Positions 40,713-48,960 of a stretch of 58,109 nt of DNA are shown here, in pieces. The notes under the pieces were generated by a model. It did not search any database and had not been told where the DNA came from. It saw only the letters and a program-made list of their open reading frames with translations. The stretch's first letter is position 1, and the number at the start of each line of letters is the position of its first letter. Source of the DNA: Actinomycetota bacterium (lineage in GTDB: Bacteria > Actinomycetota > Thermoleophilia > Gaiellales > Gaiellaceae). Location: contig PKYN01000018.1 of NCBI GenBank assembly GCA_003132665.1, positions 133,293-191,401 of the forward strand. The letters are read 5' to 3'. The position numbers were made by a program, and so were the translations under genes.

Positions 40713-42319
40713 GCCCGACTCCTCGCTCACTGCCCGACGGCTTCGCCGCCTACAAGTGGACGGCGACCGCGCAGGACGTCGCCCGCAGGCGCGGTCTCGA
40801 CCCGACCGCGGTGATCCGCTTCGACGCCAACGTGCCACCGCTTCCCGGCGTGCCGCGCATCCCGGTCGGGGAGAGCTTCGCGCGCCTGAACGAGTACCCG
40901 CCCGGCGGCTACCGCGAGTTGCACGCCGCAGCCGCGGCCTACGTCGCCGCGGACCCTACGCAGATCGTGCTCGGCGCCGGCTCCGACTCGCTCATCCACA
41001 TGATTGCGCGCACCTACCTCGGCGCGGGACGCCGCACGGCGATCGTCGATCTACCGACCTATTCGCTCTATGGAATCGCTGCCCAGATCGAGGGCGCGGA
41101 GGTCGTGGGCTGCTCGCTCGAAGATGCGCCCGAGGCAGCGGCCGAGGCAGCGGTCATCTGGATCTGCAATCCGCACAATCCAATCGGAAGCGTCTACCCC
41201 TGCGAACAGATCGCCCAACTGGCCAAGCGGCGACCCGATGCGCTAGTCGTGATCGACGAGGCCTACGTCGAGTACGGCGCCGAGACGATGGTGCCGTACT
41301 TGGACGAGGCGCCGAACTGCGTCGTCCTGCGCACGCTTTCGAAGGCGTTCGGCTTTGCGGCGTTGCGAGTGGGCTACGCCGTTTGCGCGCCGGAGGTGGC
41401 GACGGAACTGCGCAAGCGAAGCGAGCCGGCCCCGATCTCGGCGCCGTCGGCCAGGATCGCCGCAGCCGCCTTGCTCGATCCTCGGCTAGACGTCGAGGAG
41501 ACGGTGCTGGAGCGCGCGCGGGTTCGCGACGCTCTGCTCGCGGCCGGCTTCGACTGTCCGCCATCGGCCGGGAACTACCTGCTTCTGCGGGTTGAGGATG
41601 CCGACGCACTGGCCGAGGAGCTGGAGTCGAAAGGACTGGTGCTGCGGCGCTATCCGAACGGACTTCGCTTCACCGTACGCCTACCGGCCGAGAACGATCG
41701 CCTGCTCGAGGCGCTGGGCGTTGCCGCGGCGCCGAGCGCAAGGCGCACCGGGCTGGTCATCCGCACCACCGCCGAGACCTCGGTCCGCGTCTCGCTCGCG
41801 CTCGACGGACAGGGCAGGGCGCGAATCGACACCGGTGTCGGCTTCCTCGACCACCTGCTCACGCTCTTTGCCTTCCACGGTCGAATCGATCTCGAGATCT
41901 TGGCCGGAGGCGATCTCGAGGTGGACGAGCACCACACGGTCGAGGACGTGCTGGCGACACTGGGCGAGGCGCTCGCTCAGGCGCTCGCGGCTCGTACCGG
42001 CCTTAGCCGCTACGGCTCGGCGACCGTGCCCATGGACGAGGCGCGCGGTACTGCCGCGATCGATCTCGGTAGCCGCCCGCACGCCGAGGTGGCCCTTGCC
42101 TTCACGGGCGAGCGAGTGGGCGGATTGGCGCTGACCCTGCTTCCGCACGCACTCGAGCGCCTTGCCATGCAGGGACGCTTCACGCTTCACGTCGAAGCCG
42201 CCGGGACGGACGATCACCACGTTGCCGAGGCGGCCTTCAAGGCGCTCGGACGCGCGCTGGCCGACGCCTGCGCAAGCGCGGGCCCGCAAGCGATCACATC
42301 AACTAAGGGCGAGGCATGA
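40709..42319 (+). CDS. hisC/hisB: Fused histidinol-phosphate aminotransferase and imidazoleglycerol-phosphate dehydratase (HisC-HisB)
   Basis: One uninterrupted 536-codon frame holds two enzymes. Residues 1 to about 338 are HisC: NEYPPGGYRE, CNPHNPIGSV (153-162), DEAYVEY (183-189) and the PLP Lys 212 in TLSKAFGFAALRVGY. A short linker (about 339-346, AAAPSARR) leads to IGP dehydratase (about 347-536) with DTGVGFLDHLL (374-384), DEHHTVEDV (406-414) and TDDHHVAEAAFKAL (500-513), the Mn-binding His clusters. The two catalyse consecutive steps: IGPD makes imidazole acetol phosphate and HisC aminates it. HisB here lacks the phosphatase domain of enterobacterial HisB. ATG overlaps the hisD stop by 4 bases. 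Confidence 0.93.
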   Translation: MSPTPRSLPDGFAAYKWTATAQDVARRRGLDPTAVIRFDANVPPLPGVPRIPVGESFARLNEYPPGGYRELHAAAAAYVAADPTQIVLGAGSDSLIHMIARTYLGAGRRTAIVDLPTYSLYGIAAQIEGAEVVGCSLEDAPEAAAEAAVIWICNPHNPIGSVYPCEQIAQLAKRRPDALVVIDEAYVEYGAETMVPYLDEAPNCVVLRTLSKAFGFAALRVGYAVCAPEVATELRKRSEPAPISAPSARIAAAALLDPRLDVEETVLERARVRDALLAAGFDCPPSAGNYLLLRVEDADALAEELESKGLVLRRYPNGLRFTVRLPAENDRLLEALGVAAAPSARRTGLVIRTTAETSVRVSLALDGQGRARIDTGVGFLDHLLTLFAFHGRIDLEILAGGDLEVDEHHTVEDVLATLGEALAQALAARTGLSRYGSATVPMDEARGTAAIDLGSRPHAEVALAFTGERVGGLALTLLPHALERLAMQGRFTLHVEAAGTDDHHVAEAAFKALGRALADACASAGPQAITSTKGEA

Positions 42320-42915
42320 AGATCGTTCTCGCCGACTACGGCGCTGGAAACCTGCGCAGCGTCAGCTCGGCTCTGGCGCGGGCCGGGGCGGAGACGATCG
42401 TCTCGCCCAATCCCGTGGCGGTGCGCGAGGCCGACCTGGCCGTGATAGCCGGCGTTGGCCATCTCGCCGCCTGCGCCGAGGGGCTCGAGCGAGAAGGGCT
42501 TGCCGAGGCGCTGCGCGAGCGTGTCGCGAGCGCCCGTCCGGTGCTCGGGATCTGCGTAGGCCTGCAGGTGCTCTTCGATGAGAGCGAGGAGGGCGGTCAA
42601 GGTCTCGGCTTCTTCCGCGGGCCGGTCGTTCGGCTGCAGGCGCGGCGCGTACCGCACATGGGCTGGAACACGCTCAGCGTGCGCGGGACGCCGTCCATAC
42701 TCGACGGGCTGGATGGAGAGGACGTCTACTTCGCGCATAGCTTCAGTGCTCGCCCTGCCGAGGATTTGCCCGGCGCCGAGGTCGATCACGGCGGCCCGGT
42801 TGTCGCCGCGGTCGAGCGCGGAGCGCTGGCCGGAGTTCAGTTTCATCCCGAGCGCAGCGCCGCGGCCGGCGCACGCCTGCTGAAGAACGTGATCGCGTGG
42901 TCAAGAAGCGCCTGA
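42316..42915 (+). CDS. hisH: Imidazole glycerol phosphate synthase glutaminase subunit HisH
   Basis: This 199-residue class I glutamine amidotransferase passes ammonia to HisF. It has LADYGAGNLRSV at the start, the nucleophile Cys in LGICVGLQVLF (near residue 79), PHMGWN, and the His-x-Glu pair in VQFHPERS (near 176). All three catalytic residues are present. ATG overlaps the fused hisCB stop by 4 bases and its own end overlaps hisF by 19 bases, fitting equal amounts of the two subunits. Confidence 0.95.
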   Translation: MKIVLADYGAGNLRSVSSALARAGAETIVSPNPVAVREADLAVIAGVGHLAACAEGLEREGLAEALRERVASARPVLGICVGLQVLFDESEEGGQGLGFFRGPVVRLQARRVPHMGWNTLSVRGTPSILDGLDGEDVYFAHSFSARPAEDLPGAEVDHGGPVVAAVERGALAGVQFHPERSAAAGARLLKNVIAWSRSA

Positions 42916-43652
42916 TCCCCTGCCTCGACGTGACTCGCGGGCGTGTCGTCAAGGGCGTGCGCTTCGTCGAGCTGCGCGACATCGGCGACCCGGTCGAGAT
43001 GGCGACGCGCTACTCGGAGTTCGGCGCCGACGAGCTCGTCTTTCTCGACATCACTGCGACCGTGTTCGGGCACGACCCGATCGTCGAGCTGGTGGAGCGC
43101 GCGGCGACCGAGCTGGAGATTCCCTTTACCGTCGGCGGCGGCGTCTCGACGCTCGAGCACGCGCGCAGGCTGCTTCGGCTCGGCGCCGACAAGGTGGCGG
43201 TCAATCGCGCCGCGGTCGAGCGACCCGAGCTGTTGACCGAGCTGGCCGAGGAATTCGGCGCCCAGGCGGTCGTCTGCGCCATCGACTCGAAGCGAGTCGG
43301 GCCCGGTAAGGGCGAGGTTGTGACGCACGGCGCGCGGCAGCCGCGCGGACTCGACACCGTCGATTGGGCGCGCGAGGTGGTTGAGCGCGGCGCCGGCGAG
43401 ATCATGCTCACCTCGATCGACGCCGACGGCACCCGCGAGGGCTACGACCTCGAGATCACGGGCCTGGTCTGCGATGCGGTCTCGGTTCCGGTGATCGCCT
43501 CGGGCGGCGCCGGCACGGTGAAGCATCTGGCCGAGGCCTTCGAAGTTGGCGCCGAAGCGGCGCTGGTCGCCTCGATAGTGCACGAGGCGCCGGAAGGAAT
43601 TCCCGAGATCAAGCGCGAGCTGAAGGAGGCAGGGTGGCCGGTGAGGATCTGA
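42897..43652 (+). CDS. hisF: Imidazole glycerol phosphate synthase cyclase subunit HisF
   Basis: This 251-residue TIM barrel closes the imidazole ring and releases AICAR. The two catalytic aspartates are in [15 protein letters not shown] (near residue 11) and VCAIDSKRV (near 129); [11 protein letters not shown] and [15 protein letters not shown] are the phosphate-binding loops, and [13 protein letters not shown] is the usual C-terminal catalytic loop. The start GTG lies 19 bases inside hisH. Confidence 0.96.
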   Translation: MVKKRLIPCLDVTRGRVVKGVRFVELRDIGDPVEMATRYSEFGADELVFLDITATVFGHDPIVELVERAATELEIPFTVGGGVSTLEHARRLLRLGADKVAVNRAAVERPELLTELAEEFGAQAVVCAIDSKRVGPGKGEVVTHGARQPRGLDTVDWAREVVERGAGEIMLTSIDADGTREGYDLEITGLVCDAVSVPVIASGGAGTVKHLAEAFEVGAEAALVASIVHEAPEGIPEIKRELKEAGWPVRI

Positions 43653-44182
43653 AAGCGGCGATAGTCCAGGACGCGGAGTCCGGGAGAGTGCTGATGCTCG
43701 CCTGGATGAACGAGGAGGCGCTCCGGCGCACGCGCGAGAGCGGGCAGGCCTGGTTCTGGAGCCGCTCTCGTAGCGAGCTCTGGCACAAGGGAGCCACTTC
43801 GGGCTCTTTTCTCAACGTCGAAGAGCTGCGCGATGACTGCGACGGCGATGCCATTCTGTTGCGCGTCAGGGCCGAGGGCCCGGCCTGCCACACCGGCGCG
43901 GAGTCGTGCTTTGCGCCCTGGCTCTGGCGACGCGTTGCCGAGCGGGCCAAGGAGCGGCCGGAGGGCTCGTACGTGGTCAGCTTGCTCGACAAGGGGCCGG
44001 CCGGCGCCGCGCGGAAGGTGGCCGAAGAAGGCGTCGAAGCGGCGCTGGCAGCCGTGTCGGAGAGCGATCAGCGCGTGATCGAAGAGGTCGCCGATCTGTG
44101 GTTTCACTCGTACGTTCTGCTCGCTTCGCGCGGGCTCGATCCGGCGCAGGTCGAGGACGAGCTGAAAAAACGAATCCGCTGA
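43634..44182 (+). CDS. hisIE: Bifunctional phosphoribosyl-AMP cyclohydrolase / phosphoribosyl-ATP pyrophosphatase HisIE
   Basis: This 182-residue protein joins HisI (about 1-95) and HisE (about 100-182), steps three and two of the pathway. HisI marks are [29 protein letters not shown], the metal-binding [12 protein letters not shown] and CHTGAESCF. HisE marks are [25 protein letters not shown] and [18 protein letters not shown]. All metal-binding residues appear intact. The start is a GTG 19 bases inside hisF. It ends the operon; no standard terminator follows. Confidence 0.93.
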   Translation: MAGEDLKAAIVQDAESGRVLMLAWMNEEALRRTRESGQAWFWSRSRSELWHKGATSGSFLNVEELRDDCDGDAILLRVRAEGPACHTGAESCFAPWLWRRVAERAKERPEGSYVVSLLDKGPAGAARKVAEEGVEAALAAVSESDQRVIEEVADLWFHSYVLLASRGLDPAQVEDELKKRIR

Positions 44183-44270
44183 GAGCCGCTTTCCGAGCCC
44201 GGTGACGCGCTAAGCCGAGGAGAGGCGGGCCCGCTGGCGAAGAAAACGCTGGTAGTTGGTGTGTAGGCTT

Positions 44271-44284
44271 GTAACGAGCGTTAC
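44271..44284. promoter_or_regulatory. Putative LacI-family operator
   Basis: GTAACG-AG-CGTTAC is a perfect inverted repeat with a 2-base centre, 60 bases upstream of the LacI-type gene. Size and symmetry fit operators of this family and suggest autoregulation. The remaining bases of 44183-44344 show only a short palindrome GCGGGCCCGC (44225-44234). Confidence 0.5.
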
Positions 44285-44344
44285 GCTCCAACTTGCCCCC
44301 GATGATTCGATTTGCCGGTTACGCGCCGGGAAAGGTTCAAACAA

Positions 44345-45427
44345 TTGACGACGACGCTTAGAGAGATCGCGAAGCGCACCGGAGTCTCGGTTTCGACCGT
44401 CTCGCGCGTCTTGAACGGCCACTCGGGCGTAAGTGACGAGGTGCGCGAGCGCGTTCTGAAGCTGGCGACCGAGCTCGACTACACACCGAACGCCGCCGCG
44501 AGGACACTCGTGCTGCAGCGCTCGTGCCTACTCGCAGTCGTCATCCGCACCGGCGATCATCGCGAGTTCCAGCACCCCTTCTACCAGGTCATTCTCGACG
44601 GGATCAAGCGGAAGGCGACGGAGTTCGGCTACGACCTGCTCATCCTTAGCCACGAGGGCATCGAATACGGCGACGACAGCACTTTCTTCGTCGAGCGCGC
44701 ACGCCGGCACCAGGTCGAAGGGGCGATCCTGATGGGCGTCCGCGAGCCCGACCTGGAGCTGTTCACCAAGTTCAAAATCCCGGCGATGACCGTGGATTTC
44801 GAGCCGCAAAAGGAGATCCAGGGTCAGTACGGAGTGGTCAGGTCGGACAACGTCTCCGGCGCGGAGATGGCGGTCGATCATCTCTACTCGCTCGGCCATC
44901 GCCGTATCGCGCACATCGCCGGCCTGCTGCACACTTCGGCGGCGCTCAACCGCCTGGCCGGCTATCGCAGCGCACTCGAGCGCCTCGGCCTCCCCTACCG
45001 CGATGACTACGTCGCCGAGGCCGATTACCGGTACGCCAGCGGCTGCGCCGCGATGCGACGTCTTCTGGCGCTACCCGAGCCCCCGGACGCCGTCGCGGCG
45101 ACCAGCGACATGTCGGCTCTTGGAGCGATGCGCGCCATCCGCGACCTCGGCCTCAAGGTTCCCGACGACGTGGCGATCGTCGGCTACGACGACATTCTCT
45201 TCGCTTCGCTTTCAACACCAACGCTGACGACCATTCGCCAGGACATGGGGCAGTTGGGCGAAGCCGCTTGTGGCGCGTTGATCGAGCTGATCGAAGGCCG
45301 AATCAACAAGCTCCCGAAGCTCGTGCTGCCGGTGGAGCTGATCGTGCGCGAGTCGTGCGGCGGTGGCGGCGCGAACACGGGCGATACGCTCGGCGTAGGG
45401 CTCGACGCAGTGCTCTCTCGCGAATAG
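44345..45427 (+). CDS. LacI-family transcriptional regulator
   Basis: This protein of about 360 residues has the N-terminal HTH and hinge (TLREIAKRTGVSVSTVSRVLNG, then YTPNAAARTL) and a periplasmic-binding-like sensor domain (VVIRTGDHREFQHPFY, VDHLYSLGHRRIAHIAG, VGYDDILFASLSTPTLTTI). A sugar or similar ligand is likely but cannot be named. The TTG at 44345 is chosen because the HTH then begins at residue 4, as usual, and AAAGG lies about 10 bases ahead; a TTG at 44312 would add 11 residues. The permease next to it is convergent, so it need not be the target. Confidence 0.92.
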   Translation: MTTTLREIAKRTGVSVSTVSRVLNGHSGVSDEVRERVLKLATELDYTPNAAARTLVLQRSCLLAVVIRTGDHREFQHPFYQVILDGIKRKATEFGYDLLILSHEGIEYGDDSTFFVERARRHQVEGAILMGVREPDLELFTKFKIPAMTVDFEPQKEIQGQYGVVRSDNVSGAEMAVDHLYSLGHRRIAHIAGLLHTSAALNRLAGYRSALERLGLPYRDDYVAEADYRYASGCAAMRRLLALPEPPDAVAATSDMSALGAMRAIRDLGLKVPDDVAIVGYDDILFASLSTPTLTTIRQDMGQLGEAACGALIELIEGRINKLPKLVLPVELIVRESCGGGGANTGDTLGVGLDAVLSRE

Positions 45428-45451
45428 CCGCGACCTCTGTTTCGCGGAGCT

Positions 45452-47410
45452 TTAGGCGTTCACCGGCTCGCGGCGCCGAATATCCAGCGGGTATCGCGAC
45501 TCGCGTGCAGCGCTTGGTTCCACGGCCAGCAGGACGCGGCAGGGAGCGCGCCGCAGCACGTGCTCGGTGGTCGCGTCCAGAGGCATGCGCCGGCTCTGGC
45601 GCCTGTACTGGGGCCGGCTGGCCGGCAGAATGACGACCTCCGCGTGGTGGTGCTCGGCCTCGGCGACGATCGCCTCGCCGGCGCTACGCGTTCGAACGAG
45701 TCTCGGCCGGACGCTGACGCCGTAGCGGGCGGCGATCGCCTCGGCCTCGTCGAGCAGATCGCCCAGGCGCTCCTCCTCGGGCAGGCGCGCCCCGATCGGA
45801 AAGCCGAGCGGCACCTCGAGCGCTGCCACCACCGTGATGCGTGAGCGGCGCTCGGCGGCAAGCTCGCAGGCGACGTTCATCGCTATCGCCACGTTCGCCT
45901 CGGCGAAGACGGGCACCACGATCTGCCGGTACTCGAGCTGCCAGGGCAGGATCTCCGCCGGCGCGTGCGTCGTCTCGCGTAGCGGAATCTTGAGAACGCG
46001 CTTGCGGTAGATGATGAAGAGCGCGAATCCGGCCACCAGCCAGCTGAAGCCGGCAATTCGCGTGTTGGACTCTTGGATCGTGATCGAAAGCCAGGCGGCG
46101 GCGGTGCCGAACAGGCCGATGATGGAGAAGAGCGGCCAGTCGACCCCCCTGAAGCGGAGATTGGGCCGCGCCTTGTAAGCCAGCTCGGCATCGCGGTAGC
46201 GGTAGCGCAGGGCGATCAGCGAGACGTTGGCGATCGCGAACGAGAGCATCGCGCCGAACGAGTACATCGTTCCGAGGAAGTTCACCTCGCGGTCGTGCAG
46301 CACCAGACCCGGCAGCATGAGCAGAATCGGGAACGTTGCCGAGAAGAAGAAGAGCGAGCGCCAAGGCGTGCGAAGGCGCGGATGGAGCCTCCGGAAGAAC
46401 TCGGGGATCTGCCGGTAGCTCGACATCGCGTAGCTCACCCGAGAAGAGCCCATGATGCCGGCGTTGGTGCCGATGATGAGGATCGTTCCTGCCAGCACGC
46501 CGACGTAATAGCGCAGGACGGTCAAGAACAGGCCGTGGAGATTGAGGCCCGAGACGATCCCGAGCACCGGGTCGCTGGCGAAACCGCCCTTACCGGGCGG
46601 AAGACCGAGAAGCGTCTGGTAGTGGCCATTCTTGAAAGTGACCGGCAGCGCCATCAGCGCGATCGCCGGCAGAGTCAGATAGATCGCGAAGACCGCGATG
46701 CGCAGCATGTTGTAGGCACGCGGGACGTCGCGTGGCGGATCGCGCGTTTCCTCGGCCAGGTTGGAGATCGTCTCCAGACCGGTGTAGGCGATCATCGCGA
46801 TCGGAACCGCAAGCAAAAAGCCCGACCAGTGTGGCGCGACGCCCAGGTGGACATTCGAGATCAGGATGTGCGGCCTGAAGATGAGCACGCTGCCTAGCGC
46901 GACGAGCAGAAGCTGGGTCGAGAAGTCGATCAGCGCCAGGAAGATGTTCAGCTTGACCGCCTCGCGTAGGCCGAGAACGTTCAGTCCTACGAGTGTCAGC
47001 ACCAGCGCCGTTCCGAAGACAATGTCCCAAGGTGGCGTACGCAGCGGCGCCCAGAACACCGACAGGTAATGGGGCACGAAGTAGGCCGAGATCGAGATCG
47101 TTACGACGTAGTTGAGCATCTGACCCCAGGCGGCCAGGAAGCTCGCCACCTCGTTGAAGGCATGGCGCGCGAAGCTGGAAGAGCCGCCTGCCTCGGGGTA
47201 GCGGACCGTTCCCTCCGCGTAGGTCAGCGAGGTCGTCAGGAAGAAGATACCGGCGATGATGAAAACGATCGGCGTAAGGCCGAGCGCGAGCGCCGCGGTG
47301 ACACCGAGCGCGTAGTAGATCGAGGAGCCGACGTCGCCGTAGGCGGTCGAGGAGAGGGCGGGTGAACCGAGCACCCGCTGGAGTCCGTGTTGCCGCCGGC
47401 GAGATGGCAC
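45452..47410 (-). CDS. APC-superfamily permease fused to a universal stress protein domain
   Basis: This 652-residue protein has about twelve transmembrane helices (residues about 15-480) with amino-acid permease features: STAYGDVGSSIYYALG, PEAGGSSSFARHAFNEVASFLAAWG, and AYTGLETISNLAEETRDPPRDVP. It is followed by a cytoplasmic UspA-like domain (about 500-640: IVVPVFAEANVAIAMNVACELAAERRSRITVVAALEVP ... EHVLRRAPCRVLL). APC-Usp fusions are known in bacteria and archaea; the Usp part may bind ATP or cAMP and gate transport. The usual G-x2-G-x9-G(S/T) ATP motif is not clearly seen. The substrate is unknown. The start is a GTG. Confidence 0.88.
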   Translation of the reverse strand: MPSRRRQHGLQRVLGSPALSSTAYGDVGSSIYYALGVTAALALGLTPIVFIIAGIFFLTTSLTYAEGTVRYPEAGGSSSFARHAFNEVASFLAAWGQMLNYVVTISISAYFVPHYLSVFWAPLRTPPWDIVFGTALVLTLVGLNVLGLREAVKLNIFLALIDFSTQLLLVALGSVLIFRPHILISNVHLGVAPHWSGFLLAVPIAMIAYTGLETISNLAEETRDPPRDVPRAYNMLRIAVFAIYLTLPAIALMALPVTFKNGHYQTLLGLPPGKGGFASDPVLGIVSGLNLHGLFLTVLRYYVGVLAGTILIIGTNAGIMGSSRVSYAMSSYRQIPEFFRRLHPRLRTPWRSLFFFSATFPILLMLPGLVLHDREVNFLGTMYSFGAMLSFAIANVSLIALRYRYRDAELAYKARPNLRFRGVDWPLFSIIGLFGTAAAWLSITIQESNTRIAGFSWLVAGFALFIIYRKRVLKIPLRETTHAPAEILPWQLEYRQIVVPVFAEANVAIAMNVACELAAERRSRITVVAALEVPLGFPIGARLPEEERLGDLLDEAEAIAARYGVSVRPRLVRTRSAGEAIVAEAEHHHAEVVILPASRPQYRRQSRRMPLDATTEHVLRRAPCRVLLAVEPSAARESRYPLDIRRREPVNA

Positions 47411-47493
47411 AGGCGCACTCTAGCCGCGGTTGCGAACGGTCAACGCCGCGACCGGATTCGGCAGGACGGCCGCGCGCCGCCGAGCCCGTCTGC

Positions 47494-48540
47494 TCAGCAG
47501 ATCCGCGGCAGCGGATCGCCGGTGAGCATGTCAACCACCCGGCTGCCTCCGAAGGCGGTCTGCAGCAGCACCAGTCCCGCGGGCTCGGGCTCGATCTCCC
47601 CGACGATCACGGCCTCGGCTCCGAGCGGCTGGGCGCGAAGCAGCGCCAGCGCCTCCTCGGCCCGATCGGCGGCGACGACCGCGATCAGCTTGCCCTCGTT
47701 GGCCACGTAGAGCGGGTCGAGGCCGAGAATCTCACAGGCGGCTGCAACCTGCTCGTGCACGGGCAGCGCCTTCTCCTCCAGCACCGCGCACAGACCGCTC
47801 GCCTCGGTCAGCTCGTTCAGAGTCGTCGCCAGGCCGCCGCGGGTGGGATCGCGCAGCCAGCGCAGATCCGCGCCGAGCGCGAAGAGCGATTCGGCCAGCG
47901 GGAAGACCGAGGCGCTGTCGCTCGAGATCTCCACCTCCAGCTCCAGATTGCCGCGCGCGATCATCACCGCCATGCCGTGATCGCCGAGCGAGCCCGAGAC
48001 GAGCACCTTGTCGCCCGCTCGTACCTTCTCGGCGCCGAGCTCGACTCGATCGTCGACAAGCCCGATCGCGGCAGTGGTCACGGTCAACCCGTCGCCGCGT
48101 CCGCGCTCGACCACCTTGGTGTCGCCGGCCGCGATCACGACTCCGGCCTGGCGCGCGGCCTCCGCCATCGAGGCGACGACGCGGCGCAGATCCGCCACTG
48201 GAAGTCCCTCCTCCAGCACGAAGGCGGCGGAGAGGGCGATCGGCCGCGCACCCGCCACGGCGATGTCGTTGACGGTGCCGTTCACCGCCAGCGAGCCGAT
48301 GTCGCCGCCGGAAAAGAACAGCGGCTGAACCACGTGCGCATCGGTGGTGAAGGCGAGCTTCGTCCCGCCAACCTCGATCAGCGCCGAATCGCCGAGCGGA
48401 TCGAGTAGCGGGTTAGCCAACTCCTCCAGGAAGACCGCCTCGACCAGATTTCGCGAGGCCTTGCCACCGGCGCCGTGCACCAGCGTGATCCGCTCGTCGT
48501 GGAAGCGCGATTTGCGCCTAGGCCGCCGCTCGTTACTCAT
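47494..48540 (-). CDS. hypE: Hydrogenase maturation protein HypE
   Basis: This 348-residue PurM-like ATPase dehydrates the thiocarbamoyl group on its C-terminal Cys to make the cyanide ligands of the [NiFe] site. ITLVHGAGGKASRNLV, LGDSALIEVGGTKLAFTTDAHVV, GDIGSLAVNGTVNDIAVAGARP and LRDPTRGGLATTLNE are typical, and the protein ends in PRIC, the essential C-terminal Cys. It is the last gene of the minus-strand hyp block, 13 bases after a small membrane-protein gene. Confidence 0.96.
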   Translation of the reverse strand: MSNERRPRRKSRFHDERITLVHGAGGKASRNLVEAVFLEELANPLLDPLGDSALIEVGGTKLAFTTDAHVVQPLFFSGGDIGSLAVNGTVNDIAVAGARPIALSAAFVLEEGLPVADLRRVVASMAEAARQAGVVIAAGDTKVVERGRGDGLTVTTAAIGLVDDRVELGAEKVRAGDKVLVSGSLGDHGMAVMIARGNLELEVEISSDSASVFPLAESLFALGADLRWLRDPTRGGLATTLNELTEASGLCAVLEEKALPVHEQVAAACEILGLDPLYVANEGKLIAVVAADRAEEALALLRAQPLGAEAVIVGEIEPEPAGLVLLQTAFGGSRVVDMLTGDPLPRIC

Positions 48541-48553
48541 CGGGGCGCTCGCG

Positions 48554-48934
48554 TCACAGCAGGTTGCCCGCGATGAGTAGGGCGCCGACCGCCGTCTTGA
48601 CGAACGGGCACAGCTTCATCGGGATGATCGCCGTACGCGCGCCGGTCATAAGGCTCAACCCGGCGAGGGCGAGCAGGAATCCGGCGAGCATCCGGGCAAC
48701 CAGAACCGTTCCGCGGGCATCGGAGCCGAGCACGAGCACCGTCACGATCGCTAGCACCCCTACGAAGCAGAGCGTCAGCCCCTCGACCAGCCACTCCATC
48801 ACGAGGATGCGCCGGTTGTCGATCGAGATCGGCTCGAAGCCGGCGACGACCGCCTTCGTCGGTGCGATATGTCCGAGCCCCCAGAGAAAGATCGCGCCGC
48901 CGCCAATCAGGACCAAGATCTCGCCCAGCTCCAT
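48554..48934 (-). CDS. Four-helix membrane protein of unknown function inside the hyp operon
   Basis: This 126-residue protein has four predicted transmembrane segments (about 5-25, 45-68, 78-98 and 106-125) and no known motif; it has two cysteines, LTLCFVG and KLCPFV. It lies between hypD and hypE with gaps of 26 and 13 bases, and AAGGAG stands 8 bases before the ATG, so it is a real operon member. Neither the family nor the role is recognised. A link to nickel or another need of hydrogenase maturation is possible but unproven. Confidence 0.8.
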   Translation of the reverse strand: MELGEILVLIGGGAIFLWGLGHIAPTKAVVAGFEPISIDNRRILVMEWLVEGLTLCFVGVLAIVTVLVLGSDARGTVLVARMLAGFLLALAGLSLMTGARTAIIPMKLCPFVKTAVGALLIAGNLL

Positions 48935-48960
48935 CGACTCGCTCCTTTTGAGTTACCAGC

